Of a stretch of DNA of 64,000 nt, positions 34,501-45,030 are shown in pieces. Origin of the DNA: Icerya purchasi. Its lineage: Eukaryota > Arthropoda > Insecta > Hemiptera > Monophlebidae. A program made the translations under genes and the position numbers. The notes beneath the pieces are model-generated. The model ran no database searches. It saw only the letters and a program-made list of their open reading frames with translations, and was not told the origin of the DNA. The DNA lies in contig CM077116.1 of the NCBI GenBank assembly GCA_039619475.1, positions 9,286,501 through 9,350,500 of the forward strand. Direction: 5' to 3'. The first letter of the stretch is position 1. Every line of letters begins with the position of its first letter.

Positions 34501-34555
34501 TCGCTCTTTCGTTATTCTCTTAGCTCAGTCACTTTCAGCCTAAAAATCGCTGAAT
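31230..34555. other. Noncoding AT-rich DNA
   Basis: No gene recognised. Contents: (ATT)n at 31,466-31,512, GGTTAACGGTTAAAGG near 32,093-32,110, (TA)n near 32,350-32,372, long T-runs at 33,043-33,061 and 33,284-33,303, and a 10-bp tandem repeat at 33,681-33,740. The minus strand at 33,485-33,270 has a 71-residue lysine/glutamate-rich frame (KDIIEKEKIRARKVKEWLQ), similar in flavour to the remnant at 11 kb but not assignable. Confidence 0.55.
33681..33740. repeat. 10-bp tandem repeat, six units
   Basis: ATTCTGCATT is repeated twice, then ATTCTACATT four times, in perfect register. The two variants segregate in blocks, as expected for local duplication. Confidence 0.95.
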
Positions 34556-34564
34556 TCGAAATAA

Positions 34565-34812
34565 CCCTCTCATGTATAGATTATAGATAGCGCAATAGGC
34601 TGGCGCAGGTTCGAGACTTGTATTGTTATTTTCTCCCACAGGTCTCTTCTACTTGGCTCGATAATTATTACCGGAGAAATCTGAAAAAGTTGAAGACTCA
34701 ATGCAACTGGCCAGCCTACTTTCATGAATATCGGCGAATTTGGGATATTGTAGCTCAATCTCACAATAGGAGCACTCAGTTGGCTTCATAATGTATATAT
34801 ATATATATATAT
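34565..34812 (+). repeat. SINE-like fragment with B box and TA tail
   Basis: GCGCAGGTTCGAGACTTGT (about 34,603-34,621) matches the B-box region of SINE-1 (GGGTTCGAGACTTGTCCCG at 8.67 kb, AGGTTAGAGACTTGTCTCG at 54.6 kb). The following 180 bp does not clearly match the SINE-1 body but ends, as SINE-1 does, in a (TA)n tract. It may be a subfamily with a different body. Confidence 0.4.
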
Positions 34813-34829
34813 TATAGCATATATAAATA

Positions 34830-37800
34830 TGTGCGTATATATCCGCTTTCAAATTTTAATTCAGTGCAAATTCTGGCGCAAATGTTTCCTTCGGCAATGC
34901 TAGAAATGGAATATGAAAAGGCAGGCGCGCGTCTCTCGCGTAAGGCGTTAATGGCAACGATGACATGTATTGAGTGCCAACAGATTAATGGGGGCATGCG
35001 TGCTTGTATGGCATTGCTCATTTTTCGAGCGGTGGCAAAATAGTTTGACGGTACAAGGGAATGTCGACGAGGCTCTCCGTTATTAAAGCATGGCCTATCG
35101 TCGTAGACGAAGAAGTCTATCTTACATATCGAATTACTGCGGATATTGACGTAAAGGTTGATAGGCCTTTACGACGTTTCACACATGAATACGTCGCGCG
35201 CGCGGTGTAACAGGGAACATATGTGACTGTGTACAGCTTTTGCGCAGGTTTAATGTAGGTTAGACAATCAAACGTGTTCTGCAGACAGGTGTTGCTGCAT
35301 TCATTCCCGTTTTTACTTTCGTAACTTTCCAACTCGGTCCGCAGCCTTAATTTCAGTTCAACCTGAGTTATCGATTATTTTTCGTTTCTTCGGGGCAGCG
35401 ACATTTTTAAAACTATCCGACAACACGACGTTAAGAGGCGAATGTTTTCGAAATAATAACCTGTAGCGAAACATGCTAACCGATTGTCCTTCTATTTGTT
35501 TGAAACACGAACGGTAAAATGAAAAGATGTTTTTAAATTATCAAAATGGAAAGAAATCTTGTCAAGTATTACTAATGCAACAGTTTTGCAACCGACTGAT
35601 TTTCGGTTAATTTGTAAAAGTACAAGTTTAAAACCGCAACTGCTTACAGCGTTAGCAATAATGAGAATTAGGCTTCTTTTTAATTATTAACTATTATATA
35701 ATCGCGCAACAACTTACTCTGGGTAATGCCCGGGGCGGACTTAATGGAAATGGACCTGTTTTTAGTCTCTCTTTGCGGAAATAAATACGCGGTCATCCGT
35801 TCCGGGGTAATGCAAAGATTAAGGGCGTCACGAAAATTGTAATAACAATTTCCTTCCAAAAAAGGGTTTTAAAAAATTTAGCTGCGACCAGGAAGTTGGA
35901 ATTAACACTATTTACTGGAAACTTTTATTTCCCCTGTCATAAAGTAAAACTGGATATTTAGTGAAAAATCAACAAAAAAAAAAAAAGAAAAAAAAAGAAA
36001 CTTCACAGGATTCAAAAAAAAACAAAAAAAACTTCTCTACCACTTGAAAATTAACGACATAGAGGGAGAAATTCGAGTTTGCTTATCTCTCATTAACTAT
36101 GTTTTTAACTGTTGCGGCTATTACGGTGTCGAAAATTTTCATAATACTACGCGTATCTGAGAAAAATTAAAATATTCGCCACAAACACGATCCGTGTTTA
36201 CTAAAAATTTTTGGAACGACTTCCTTGCTAGATCACATTTAGTCGGACTAAACAGCATGGCCGACTTTCTCTAGTTGTTTTTATTGGCCCGGTAGAATTT
36301 GTTGTTCTATTTCTTAAATAAACGAGTCTTATGTTTCTGCAGTATCCGTGGCACACTACTGTTGAATCAAAATTCCAGTCCCTGCAGAAATGGCGTGCAC
36401 TGTCGATAGAACGCCGAACTGAAAATAATTTATTCTCGCTTCGCAGTGGACGTTGTACATTTTTAGAAATCACGTGAGTTCAGAATTCATCCGGAGCACA
36501 CCTTAAACATGCATACGTATTTGTACTTTGAATATTTTTTTATTTTTTTTCTTAACGCCATTTATCAGTATTATCGATATGCATATATAAATTACAACAG
36601 TTTCAGTTTTTTGCCCATTTGTTTTTTTTTTTTTTCTTTCGCACTCATCAACTAAGGACATTTTTATGCGTATCTTTTATTGTGGTGAAAGAACCGAACA
36701 ACCGTAATGATTAAGGCGCGAATTTTTTATATAAACGAATGTGCTGCATTGAACTTTTCGACGGGCGTGGAAAAAAATGATTTAATGCACATATTTCAGT
36801 AATCTGGTTGGACATTTATATTTTAATCAGAGCATAAAAAAAAAAAAACAAAACAAGAAAAAACCCCCAAAAAAAACAAAACAAGAAAAAACGATGTTGT
36901 TGGTTTTTGTTATTGTTAATTATCTCTTCGTAATGGCTTTACAGCCACCGCTTCATGATATCTTCGGTAAATTAATATACTTAGCATGACGGAGTTAATA
37001 ATGCAACTTTATTTTCATATTTTCAATCGTTCTGTTTAAAATGTTTTTCGCAATTTGTTTCCTCGCCTAATTATAACTTAACCGATTAAGTACGAAAAAA
37101 GAAAACAAAAAAAATTGAAATATGTTCTCGGTTTTCTCATATTTGCATTAAATATATGTCGATTCACCAATTGCGTTACTATTTATAATACTAAAGATCT
37201 TTAATCCGCAATTTTATTTGTTACGTAATATATAGAGCACGTTTTAATAAACCGCGATGGTGGCGATAAATTAAAATTTATATTACACTAATCAGTCGGC
37301 AGTAATCGTCTCTATTCAGAAATGTTAAATAGTTCACCTTATTTTCTTTACTTAAAGACGCTCGACTGCGCACGGTCACATTTGCGTCTATTCGAATCGA
37401 CATACACCTGTGTACAATGTAGACACTATTACTCGATAGTTTCTTCGCATGACAGGTAGTTTCATTATTTCATTAAAGTGGATTTATATGCATCATTGGT
37501 TGAATAGTTTTATTTTTTCATAAAATTTGTATTCATTCTTTTCGAAAGTCTGAATCGGACATGGATTTTACACAAGACTCGATTCCTTCTTTAAAAGTTT
37601 TGTACGTGCATTTGCTAAACCTTTTTTCTTCTTTCCCTAAATCCGTATGGGTCGGGTCGTACATTTGTTTAAATAAATCGCTTTAAATGAATGTGATACT
37701 AAGAGGAAAATCCATGCAATTTTGCCCTATCCGAAATCAGTAGTTCGCTCGTTTCAGGATATTTTTATCGGGTTTATCGGATTTTTGAATTTACGTGTCG

Positions 37801-38160
37801 CCAAAGTGAATTAGGTGAATGTTCGAATCGATCACGCTCTTATGAATACGCAAAAATCTGAAAAAAAATCAAAAATTTAAAATAATTATTAATCATTTTT
37901 TGAGATATTCTTACATTAAAAAAAAAAAAAAAAAAAAATCCCTATATTTTTAGGTAGTTCATTAATATTTCAAGCAAAATTTTTTATCACAATTAATAAC
38001 ATATATAATTTTTATTAATGTTCATATCATGTATGTAAATTATTAATATGTAAACGAAAATGCTGAAAATTATTAATAGTATAAATATTAGTAAAAAAAT
38101 ATTATTATTTATAAAATAAATATGCGGGAAAAAAAATATTTACCCCTCCCCCTTTACAAT
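34830..38160. other. Noncoding AT-rich DNA
   Basis: No gene recognised. A-rich tracts at 35,970-36,030 and a duplicated AAAACAAAACAAGAAAAAAC motif at about 36,840-36,893. An A-run of about 20 lies at 37,918-37,938. Frames above 60 codons occur but none has a recognisable domain. Confidence 0.6.
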
Positions 38161-38167
38161 TCTGGGC

Positions 38168-38300
38168 ACGTTTATCATCATCGTCATAGTACCACACTCA
38201 ACTTTTGAGCATCCGCGACTACACCTAAGACGCAAGACTACACATGGATATTGTGTGATCGTTTGATTCATCGATATACTACAAGTCCTATTTATGTCTA
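38168..38300 (+). repeat. Dispersed repeat family E, copy 1
   Basis: It is collinear with 44,852-45,030. Shared blocks: ATCATC, then CCA[CT]ACT, AACTTTTGAGC, GACGCA followed by GACTACAC, GATATTGTG, GAT then TTTGATT, ATCGAT and AGTCCTA. Here the middle is compact. No coding frame. Type of element unknown. Confidence 0.55.
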
Positions 38301-38900
38301 CCTACTATCACATCAATTAGTGAGCGTATAGCGTTATATATGAATTTTAAATAATCTTTTTATACTTTCATCTTTTGTGCGTATTTAATATGGCGTTTTT
38401 AGCGGTCGATCTATGCAGAAAGATTAATGCGGATAAATTTCATTAATATTCTGTATGAAAAAAAAAAAAATTCAACTAATCATTTAATAATTATAATAAT
38501 TGAAATTTTCATCCACGGTATTTAAGGAGCCATGGTGGCATCCTTGAGGGCTTCCTATAACGACGATAACGCTACATTTGGCATCCCTGGTGGGGACTAA
38601 AACTAATAATAACGTTACATAAACGTTGTAATGAAACACAAACATCCGTGTACGTATCCTAGCGGGTCTTTTATTACAATTCTGTATATCAATGAAGCGT
38701 TCGATTAATAGGGTGTCAAATTTACAAATTTCGTCGGCTAAAAATTTCTATAAACCCATTATAAGAATTAACATATATGCAATAAGTTTAAAAAAAAAAA
38801 AAAAAACAGAAAAAATCGCGAATTCCGTCAACGAAGATGCTATAAAGAACTGAAAAAATCTCCCATAGATGCATTAGTGTAGAAAAATCCGGATTCGGGA
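38301..38900. other. Noncoding AT-rich DNA
   Basis: No gene recognised. An A-run at about 38,791-38,806 lies about 100 bp upstream of the LINE remnant. Whether it is a second tail is unclear. Confidence 0.5.
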
Positions 38901-38910
38901 AATCTGATAA

Positions 38911-39630
38911 ACTCATGGGGAATTTCTTCATGATCTATCCTCATCGACGTGTACCCAGATTGACTTTCTTTGGATTCCAGGACATGCAGGCATTGATGGA
39001 AATGTAGCCGTCAACCTCCTTGCTAAAGCTGCTGTTTCCAATGGGAATTTTATTAGTAGGGTTCCAGCACACAATATTCTTCTTCCAACTAAATCCTGCC
39101 ATCTTAGACTTTGGCATTCTGTTTATGTATCTCTTTTCACTAATCCTAATTCCTTTTATCTCTTGATTAATCCTGTTCCTCCCCCTCGTCCTTGGTTCTA
39201 TGAGTTTCCCAGTTTGCATCGGTCCATAATTACTAAATTATCTCGCCTCCGTTTCTCGCATAGTCTCCTTCCTTCTTCACTAAATCGCTTCTTTTTGGCT
39301 GATTCTCCTTTTTGTCCATTGGATCCTGAAGGTTCCCAGTATGTTTGCGATGCGAATCACGTGCTCTTCGAGTGCTTCGGTTTATCTCGCGAGCGTGAGT
39401 TACTTTATTGTCATCTTTTAAAGATTGGTCTTCCTGCTCCTTTCAACGCCTCTTATGTTCTTTCTCTACCTACTATCTCTGTTGTTCCTGTCCTAGGGGT
39501 GTTCCTTGATTCCATTGCCGACAGAATAAAAATATAATTTCTATTCTATTCCATGTGTCTATTCCTTTTTGCTGGGCTAATGCTCTTTGCTAGCAAACCC
39601 AAGGGGGGGTAAAAAAAAAAAAAAAAAAAA
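38911..39630 (+). mobile_element. 5'-truncated LINE 3' end: RNase H domain, Cys/His tail, 3' UTR, poly(A)
   Basis: A frame open from 38,911 to the TAA at 39,535-39,537 contains DFLWIPGHAGIDGNVAVNLL followed by AKAA, the C-terminal part of a retrotransposon ribonuclease H (consensus GHxGxxGNexADxLAK). The usual Asp of the A-D pair is Asn here and the preceding Glu is Val, so catalysis is probably lost. Further on, FCPLDPEGSQYVC then HVLFECF gives the C...C...H...C knuckle that ends I-clade-like ORF2 proteins. About 75 bp of 3' UTR is followed by A20 (39,611-39,630). The reverse transcriptase and endonuclease domains are missing. Upstream frames are broken, indicating truncation or decay near 38.9 kb. 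Confidence 0.8.
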
Positions 39631-41476
39631 GTTGGAATTGTTTTTTTTCCGGGAAAAGTCACCTTATTGGTTATTATAATTTCTTACAATCTCTTAATCT
39701 CGGTAAATAATACGGTATTCAGTTTAAAAAAAGAAAAAAGAAATAGGAATTGATCACCAACACGCTTATACTAGGTAAGTATTATCATATCGTGCCGAAA
39801 AAACTGTTTATAATCGTTGAATAAAATACGTTTTTGTAATGATACTAACGTTCGAACGAAATCAAAGCTGACTCTATTTCTTCCACCATGAAGACACGCT
39901 GTAATCTACTAAACCACTTACTGGATTCATCCACTCTGTTTGCTGAGCCACTGAAACTTATGCGGGTTTTATTAGTTTCTCGGAAGAAAAAAAAAGGAAA
40001 TACGACGCGCCAAATTGCCACAAATATACTGGCACTTCGAGTGGTAACGTCATTCTCTACTAATGGGCGCTTAGGTGTTTTTGACGCGGTTTTCATCTGC
40101 CAGAGAGGCCTAGTTCGGTAGCCCGGCATCGGAGAAGCCTAGTTGAAATTACACTGTCAGCGGTTTACAGACATTTTTTAACATATGAAGTATTTACGGG
40201 GTTTCGTTTTTTTTTTTTTTTTTTTTTTTCGATTTTGGAATGCCGCGATAGCAGAGATCGTGACCGCCCAATGAGGCGAGCAGTCTCGGAAACGAAATAT
40301 CAATACAAGAGGGTTATGGGTACTTGCCGTTTCAAACTGATGGTCATGCGAAAGTATCGATCTCTGATGACGGTTAAATTAAGCGTATTTTTTTGTTTTT
40401 TTTTATCACTGACAGTGCAAATGGCGTTTGCGTTGAAATTTACGTCGATGTAGCAGCGTTTCTTATGCCGGGCACGATGTGACACGCAGAGAGCAGACAA
40501 GATTCCAGATTAGGATGTTGTTATCTGTCTGCAGAGCATGTGTCGCGGTGACTCTACTGGTAGTAGCGTCGACGAAATGTTATTCTGTGCCCCCGATTTT
40601 CCGTGGCCTGTTAGACGCGGCTGTGTTTACAAAAGGCCAACACTGGAACGCGAACTAACCACATCGACGGCCCCTCAAATTTGGATGTTGCCGATGCCGC
40701 GACAGTGGGAATTGATTGACACGTCTATCCTACATCTAGTCTCGCTGCTCTTGCCTATTGTCCCGTTCTTTCTTGCGAGGAAGCGGCTATGCGAAGCCGA
40801 CGCTATTCAGTAGAATTCCCCTTTGGTTAAGTTCAATTCTGCCTCTCGTACGCGTATCTGGTTTCAAACACGTGTTTCAACAGCCTTCCATGAACAACGG
40901 CTTGCACCGTATTGAGATGGTGCACAGCGCACGCTATTATATCATTCTTGCCCGGCCAGCGCGCCAGCTTTTTACCGCCTTATCTAAAGCCCTTTATTAA
41001 ATTCTCATTTCGCGATATTTTCTTTCGCTTCTGTCACTGTTTACCGAAAGAGCCGATAATTCACCGCGGCCGCCCCAGCAAATCTTCCATTTCTCAACAC
41101 CTTTCGCTTCCCGTTTCACAGGGCGCCTTTAAAATCTCGCATGTTTATTTTAGCCGCAGCGCATGCCGTCCGGAGAATAGTAGTGCAGCCATTCGGGGAC
41201 ATCAGCGGTGCAACGAATTATCCGAAGAAAAGTTCGAGCAACTTTTAAAAGGACAAAATGGAAGGTTTTAACTCTGGGTTCACACAAACGGATTTCAAAT
41301 TTTAATATAACCCGTTTTAGTTCAATATGTACTGCGTTCCAGCCTGCCGATTTATAAATTGAAATTAATGAAAAGCGTAGCTAAATTGAAAATGTAATTA
41401 AAAATCACACAACTTTCCGCGTTTAAAGCTTAAAGTGTTGTTAGTTGAACATGCACGTACATACTTAAAAAAGAAA

Positions 41477-41513
<37 letters not shown>

Positions 41514-41755
41514 ATATACCAACGTAATCATGTACTGGCATCTATAATCAGCTCCCAGTGACGGCAAAAAATGTAACAACTAATTTGTGTGATAAGACGA
41601 AAAAAGATTAATATTTTAATGATTAGTACGGAGGAAAAATGAAAGAGAAAAAGAAAAAATTGTACGCCCGCTTTGAACGATTTCCGTAAAGTCCAATAGT
41701 TCGTTTGGCCGCTCTAGGCAGAAATCGAACTTACTTAAAGAAGCGACTTGCACCA
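39631..41755. other. Noncoding DNA, CpG-rich from 40.2 kb
   Basis: No gene recognised. T-run at 40,207-40,229. The 40.23-41.27 kb part has balanced composition and frames of 70-119 codons on the plus strand that overlap in different phases and lack domains. (TA)n at 41,476-41,516. Confidence 0.5.
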
Positions 41756-41761
41756 TTTCGT

Positions 41762-41919
41762 GATTTCTATGATTTCCGTGATTTCTGTGATATCCATGAT
41801 TTCTGTGATATCCATGATTTCTGTGATATCCATGATTTTTGTGATATCCATGATTTCTGTAATATCCATGATTTCTGTGATATTCATGATTTCTGTGATA
41901 TCCATGATTTCCGTGATTT
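41762..41919. repeat. 18-bp minisatellite, about eight to nine units
   Basis: The unit GATTTCTGTGATATCCAT is repeated with single-base variants (TTTTTG, GTAATA, TATTCA). Since 18 is a multiple of three and the unit has no in-frame stop, several frames stay open: HDFCDI on one plus frame, ISMISV on another, ITEIMD on the minus strand. The first sits inside a 107-codon frame (41,705-42,028). I see no sign that it is a gene. Confidence 0.9.
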
Positions 41920-41924
41920 TGTCT

Positions 41925-44850
41925 TTCTTGGAAAGCGGCACTTTATGTCTGAATTGTCCCCCATCGTATTTTTAAAAGCGTTTCTGCTAGAGCGGAATTA
42001 TCACACGACAAAGAACGAACCGTTCTAGTTCGGAAGAAATAAGCAATCGATAAATCCGCAACTTTCATCCCTGACCGGATTATCACTGTAGAAAGTTGCA
42101 AATGTTTACATTGCGATCCCCTATTGCTGCGGTATGTATGGGAGCACGGACGCAAGACACGCACGCGTACGCCATTACTGGGCGCGTGTGTGCGTATCAA
42201 CATTGTCTATTTTGTCACGAGCCAACTGTCATTCCGCTATCGAGGATGAGCCTTCAAATGATTCAGCTGACGACGGCTCAGTGTCCAAGTTGAGCCGGCG
42301 GACTGGATAAAGATATGGTCGGTTCGGATAGGTTGTGCTAGCAGCGAGCTATAACAAGACCGTGAGCGCGGCAGGTGGAATGTTTCGATTTTAATTCGAG
42401 TCGGAATCCGAATCACCTGTTCCGATGGCTATGGCTTGCCTGCTGATGCTGCAAGGTAGGCTGCTCCGGTTCGGGTCGGTATTATTTGACGTTCGATTTT
42501 CTGTTCTCGGCTGCATGTGCCGCAACAAAAGATAGTGGCCATTATCTGTTTTTGTTTTACATTCTGTCGGATTGTTGTCCGAAAGACAAGAACCTTTAAT
42601 CGTCTAATCTCCGGCTGCGCGATATTTTCGGAAGTGGTTTTATATATAGCACGTATGAGCGCCGATTCCGGAACGCTGCACGCTCTTAAACAGAATCGCT
42701 CGCCTTCTCTCGAGATGTTTTCTTATTATTTTAGCTTGCCGCTTGCCTTCAGCTAACTCGCTTCTCAGTAGCAGCTGTATTCCATCGAATATGACGACGA
42801 CCAGGCTTTTATTTTAGTTTAATTCCTATGCCTCGGCTTTGTGCGTGTCGCCTCCACTCTGTTTGATAGAGTACTACTACTGTAGACGACGAAGGCCTCG
42901 TGACCGTTTCCGATTTTGAAACTTAAAAAACCATCGCGCCCAGTCCTCTCCGCCATTGCTAATTGTGTTTAATTAATTGTTCACGTCCTCTATAACAAAG
43001 CGACAACTGATTAAAAAAAAATCGAAAAAGTTAAAAAAGCTAAAAAAGTGAAAAAGTTAAAAAATGTTCAAAAATGAATACAGATTACGAGATCCGTGTT
43101 TCTCCCATTTTTCCAGTCCGCTTACAAACCGTTTACCTCGGTAACTCCTTCAAAAATCTAATTACGCCACTGACAGGCACTGCAGTAAAACACGCTTAAA
43201 GCACGCCGCCGATAATGCGGCACCATTTTCGTGTACAAAAAGCATCGCATTCTGCAGGAAACTCCCGCCTCATCGGGTACCATCGTCCCTCCTAAGATAT
43301 CGCGTAAATGTATTTATCCAACCAACTCCCTGTTATTTAGCCCAGTACGAACGTTTTGGCAAACGAAAGAGATACTTTTCCTTACTCTCAGTATTATTAT
43401 TATTATTATTATTATTGTTATTGTTATTATTATTACTATTAATTTATATTATACTTGAAGGATATCGTAGGATATATATATATATATATAGTATATATAC
43501 GTCTGGTGACATTACTGTTTATAAATTTTTGATGCCGTAAAATTCTCGGACCAGGCGATGTCTAATGAGAATTAAGTTTCCTGTTTGCTGGATAAAAGTC
43601 GATACTTGCAGCCGATTTAAACTGCTTATTAGTTATTTGGAACTATTCCGAATATTTCGATTTCTTTCATATTGCTGCTTATTTCATCTACTAAGTCTTT
43701 ATAAGTTTTCTCCACATTCGCCATGTTAGCTATTGCCGCGACTGTTCATGTTTTTTTTCTCGTTATACACATTATCACCTTACCCGCTATTTCGGATTAC
43801 AGTTTTGTCCGTTTCCCTACTAAAATAAAGTTCGCATCCTTCAAGAGTACCCTTTCTAGTTTCAAATTTATCAATGTGCAGGATTTTAGCAGTTATCTTT
43901 TTTTTATTACCTTTTGCGACAATATTTATAATTAGGTTGTATTATATATATATATATATTTTTTTTTTAAAATTATTATTACTTTAATAATGAAGTATAA
44001 CAAACTAGAGTAGCCTGCGAATTAGCTTATGGCTACCGGTAGCGATTATTTGTATATATGTTTAATTTTAAATAGTTCAGAAATTAATACAGGAAATTGT
44101 TCTGGTAGAATAATTCCATTTAAATATATATCTATATATATAGGTGCTAAATTCGCACATGCCAATATCTGATGTAATCTTCGGCTTAGCTTTGCATTCA
44201 TACGATAAATTATTATTATGATTTAGATAACTTTTTGTAAAATAACATTATTGCACTTAGTCTTACATGCTGCTTTGTTACATGTAGAAATTGTTAATTC
44301 GAGTTAAAGGGTTAAATGTAAATAAATTAATTTTAGATGAAGAAAAAAAGGAAGAAAATACATACCTAATAGGATTGAGCGAGTAAGAAACTCATTATAA
44401 AATAACATTGTGCTGTCTTCCATCTTTTAGCATTAACATTTGTATAAATTGTTTTATACTTGTGTACGTTTTTGTTTCGTTTAATTGTATTTTGGTTTAA
44501 ATCGCGGATTATTATTCAATTTCGATTATTCTTCAGATTTATTTTGTTTAAAATTTCTCCACGAATAGCTTTTTCAATTATTATCATTGTTATTGATCTC
44601 CTTTTTTATACACTTACCGTTTGGTATTACAGAGACTTTTATATATCCATACATCTCCTATAGCGTTCGATAATTTCATTGTCCGATAAGCTAGTAGTAC
44701 TGCTTTTTATATATTTGAAATAACGTATATTTTGCATATCTAGCTATCGCATAAGAATCACTCTTCATAATGGTTACGCAATTTATCCGACTCTACTATA
44801 ATCTGATACATTTAAGTGCGCATTCGGCCGAGTAAAAACGTATTGTAATA
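41925..44850. other. Noncoding DNA, CpG-rich to 43.0 kb then AT-rich
   Basis: No gene recognised. (ATT)n at about 43,391-43,440, (TA)n at 43,474-43,491 and 43,944-43,958. On the minus strand at 43,723-43,631 a short frame reads MANVEKTYKDLVDEISSNMK, coding-like in composition but only about 31 residues. Confidence 0.5.
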
Positions 44851-44851
44851 T

Positions 44852-45030
44852 TCATCATCACCACAGTGCCATACTGAACTTTTGAGCGTCAACGATCATT
44901 TACGTTCTTTAGCTGTACAGACATAGGCGCACAGTGTACTAGGCAATTATAGTACTGGTATAGACGCACGACTACACTTCAAACTGATATTGTGATTATT
45001 TGATTTATCGATGTGCAGTCCTATACTAGC
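44852..45030 (+). repeat. Dispersed repeat family E, copy 2
   Basis: Homologous to 38,168-38,300, sharing CATACTGAACTTTTGAGCGT, ACGCACGACTACAC, GATATTGTG and ATTTATCGATGTGCAGTCCT. It carries about 60 bp of extra sequence between the GAGCGTCAACGATC part and the GACGCACGACTACAC part, so one copy has an insertion or the other a deletion. Confidence 0.55.

Noticed and set aside
39765..39785. TAG|GTAAGTATT as a second ratchet point
   Set aside because: The donor half is strong, but there is no polypyrimidine tract before the AG.
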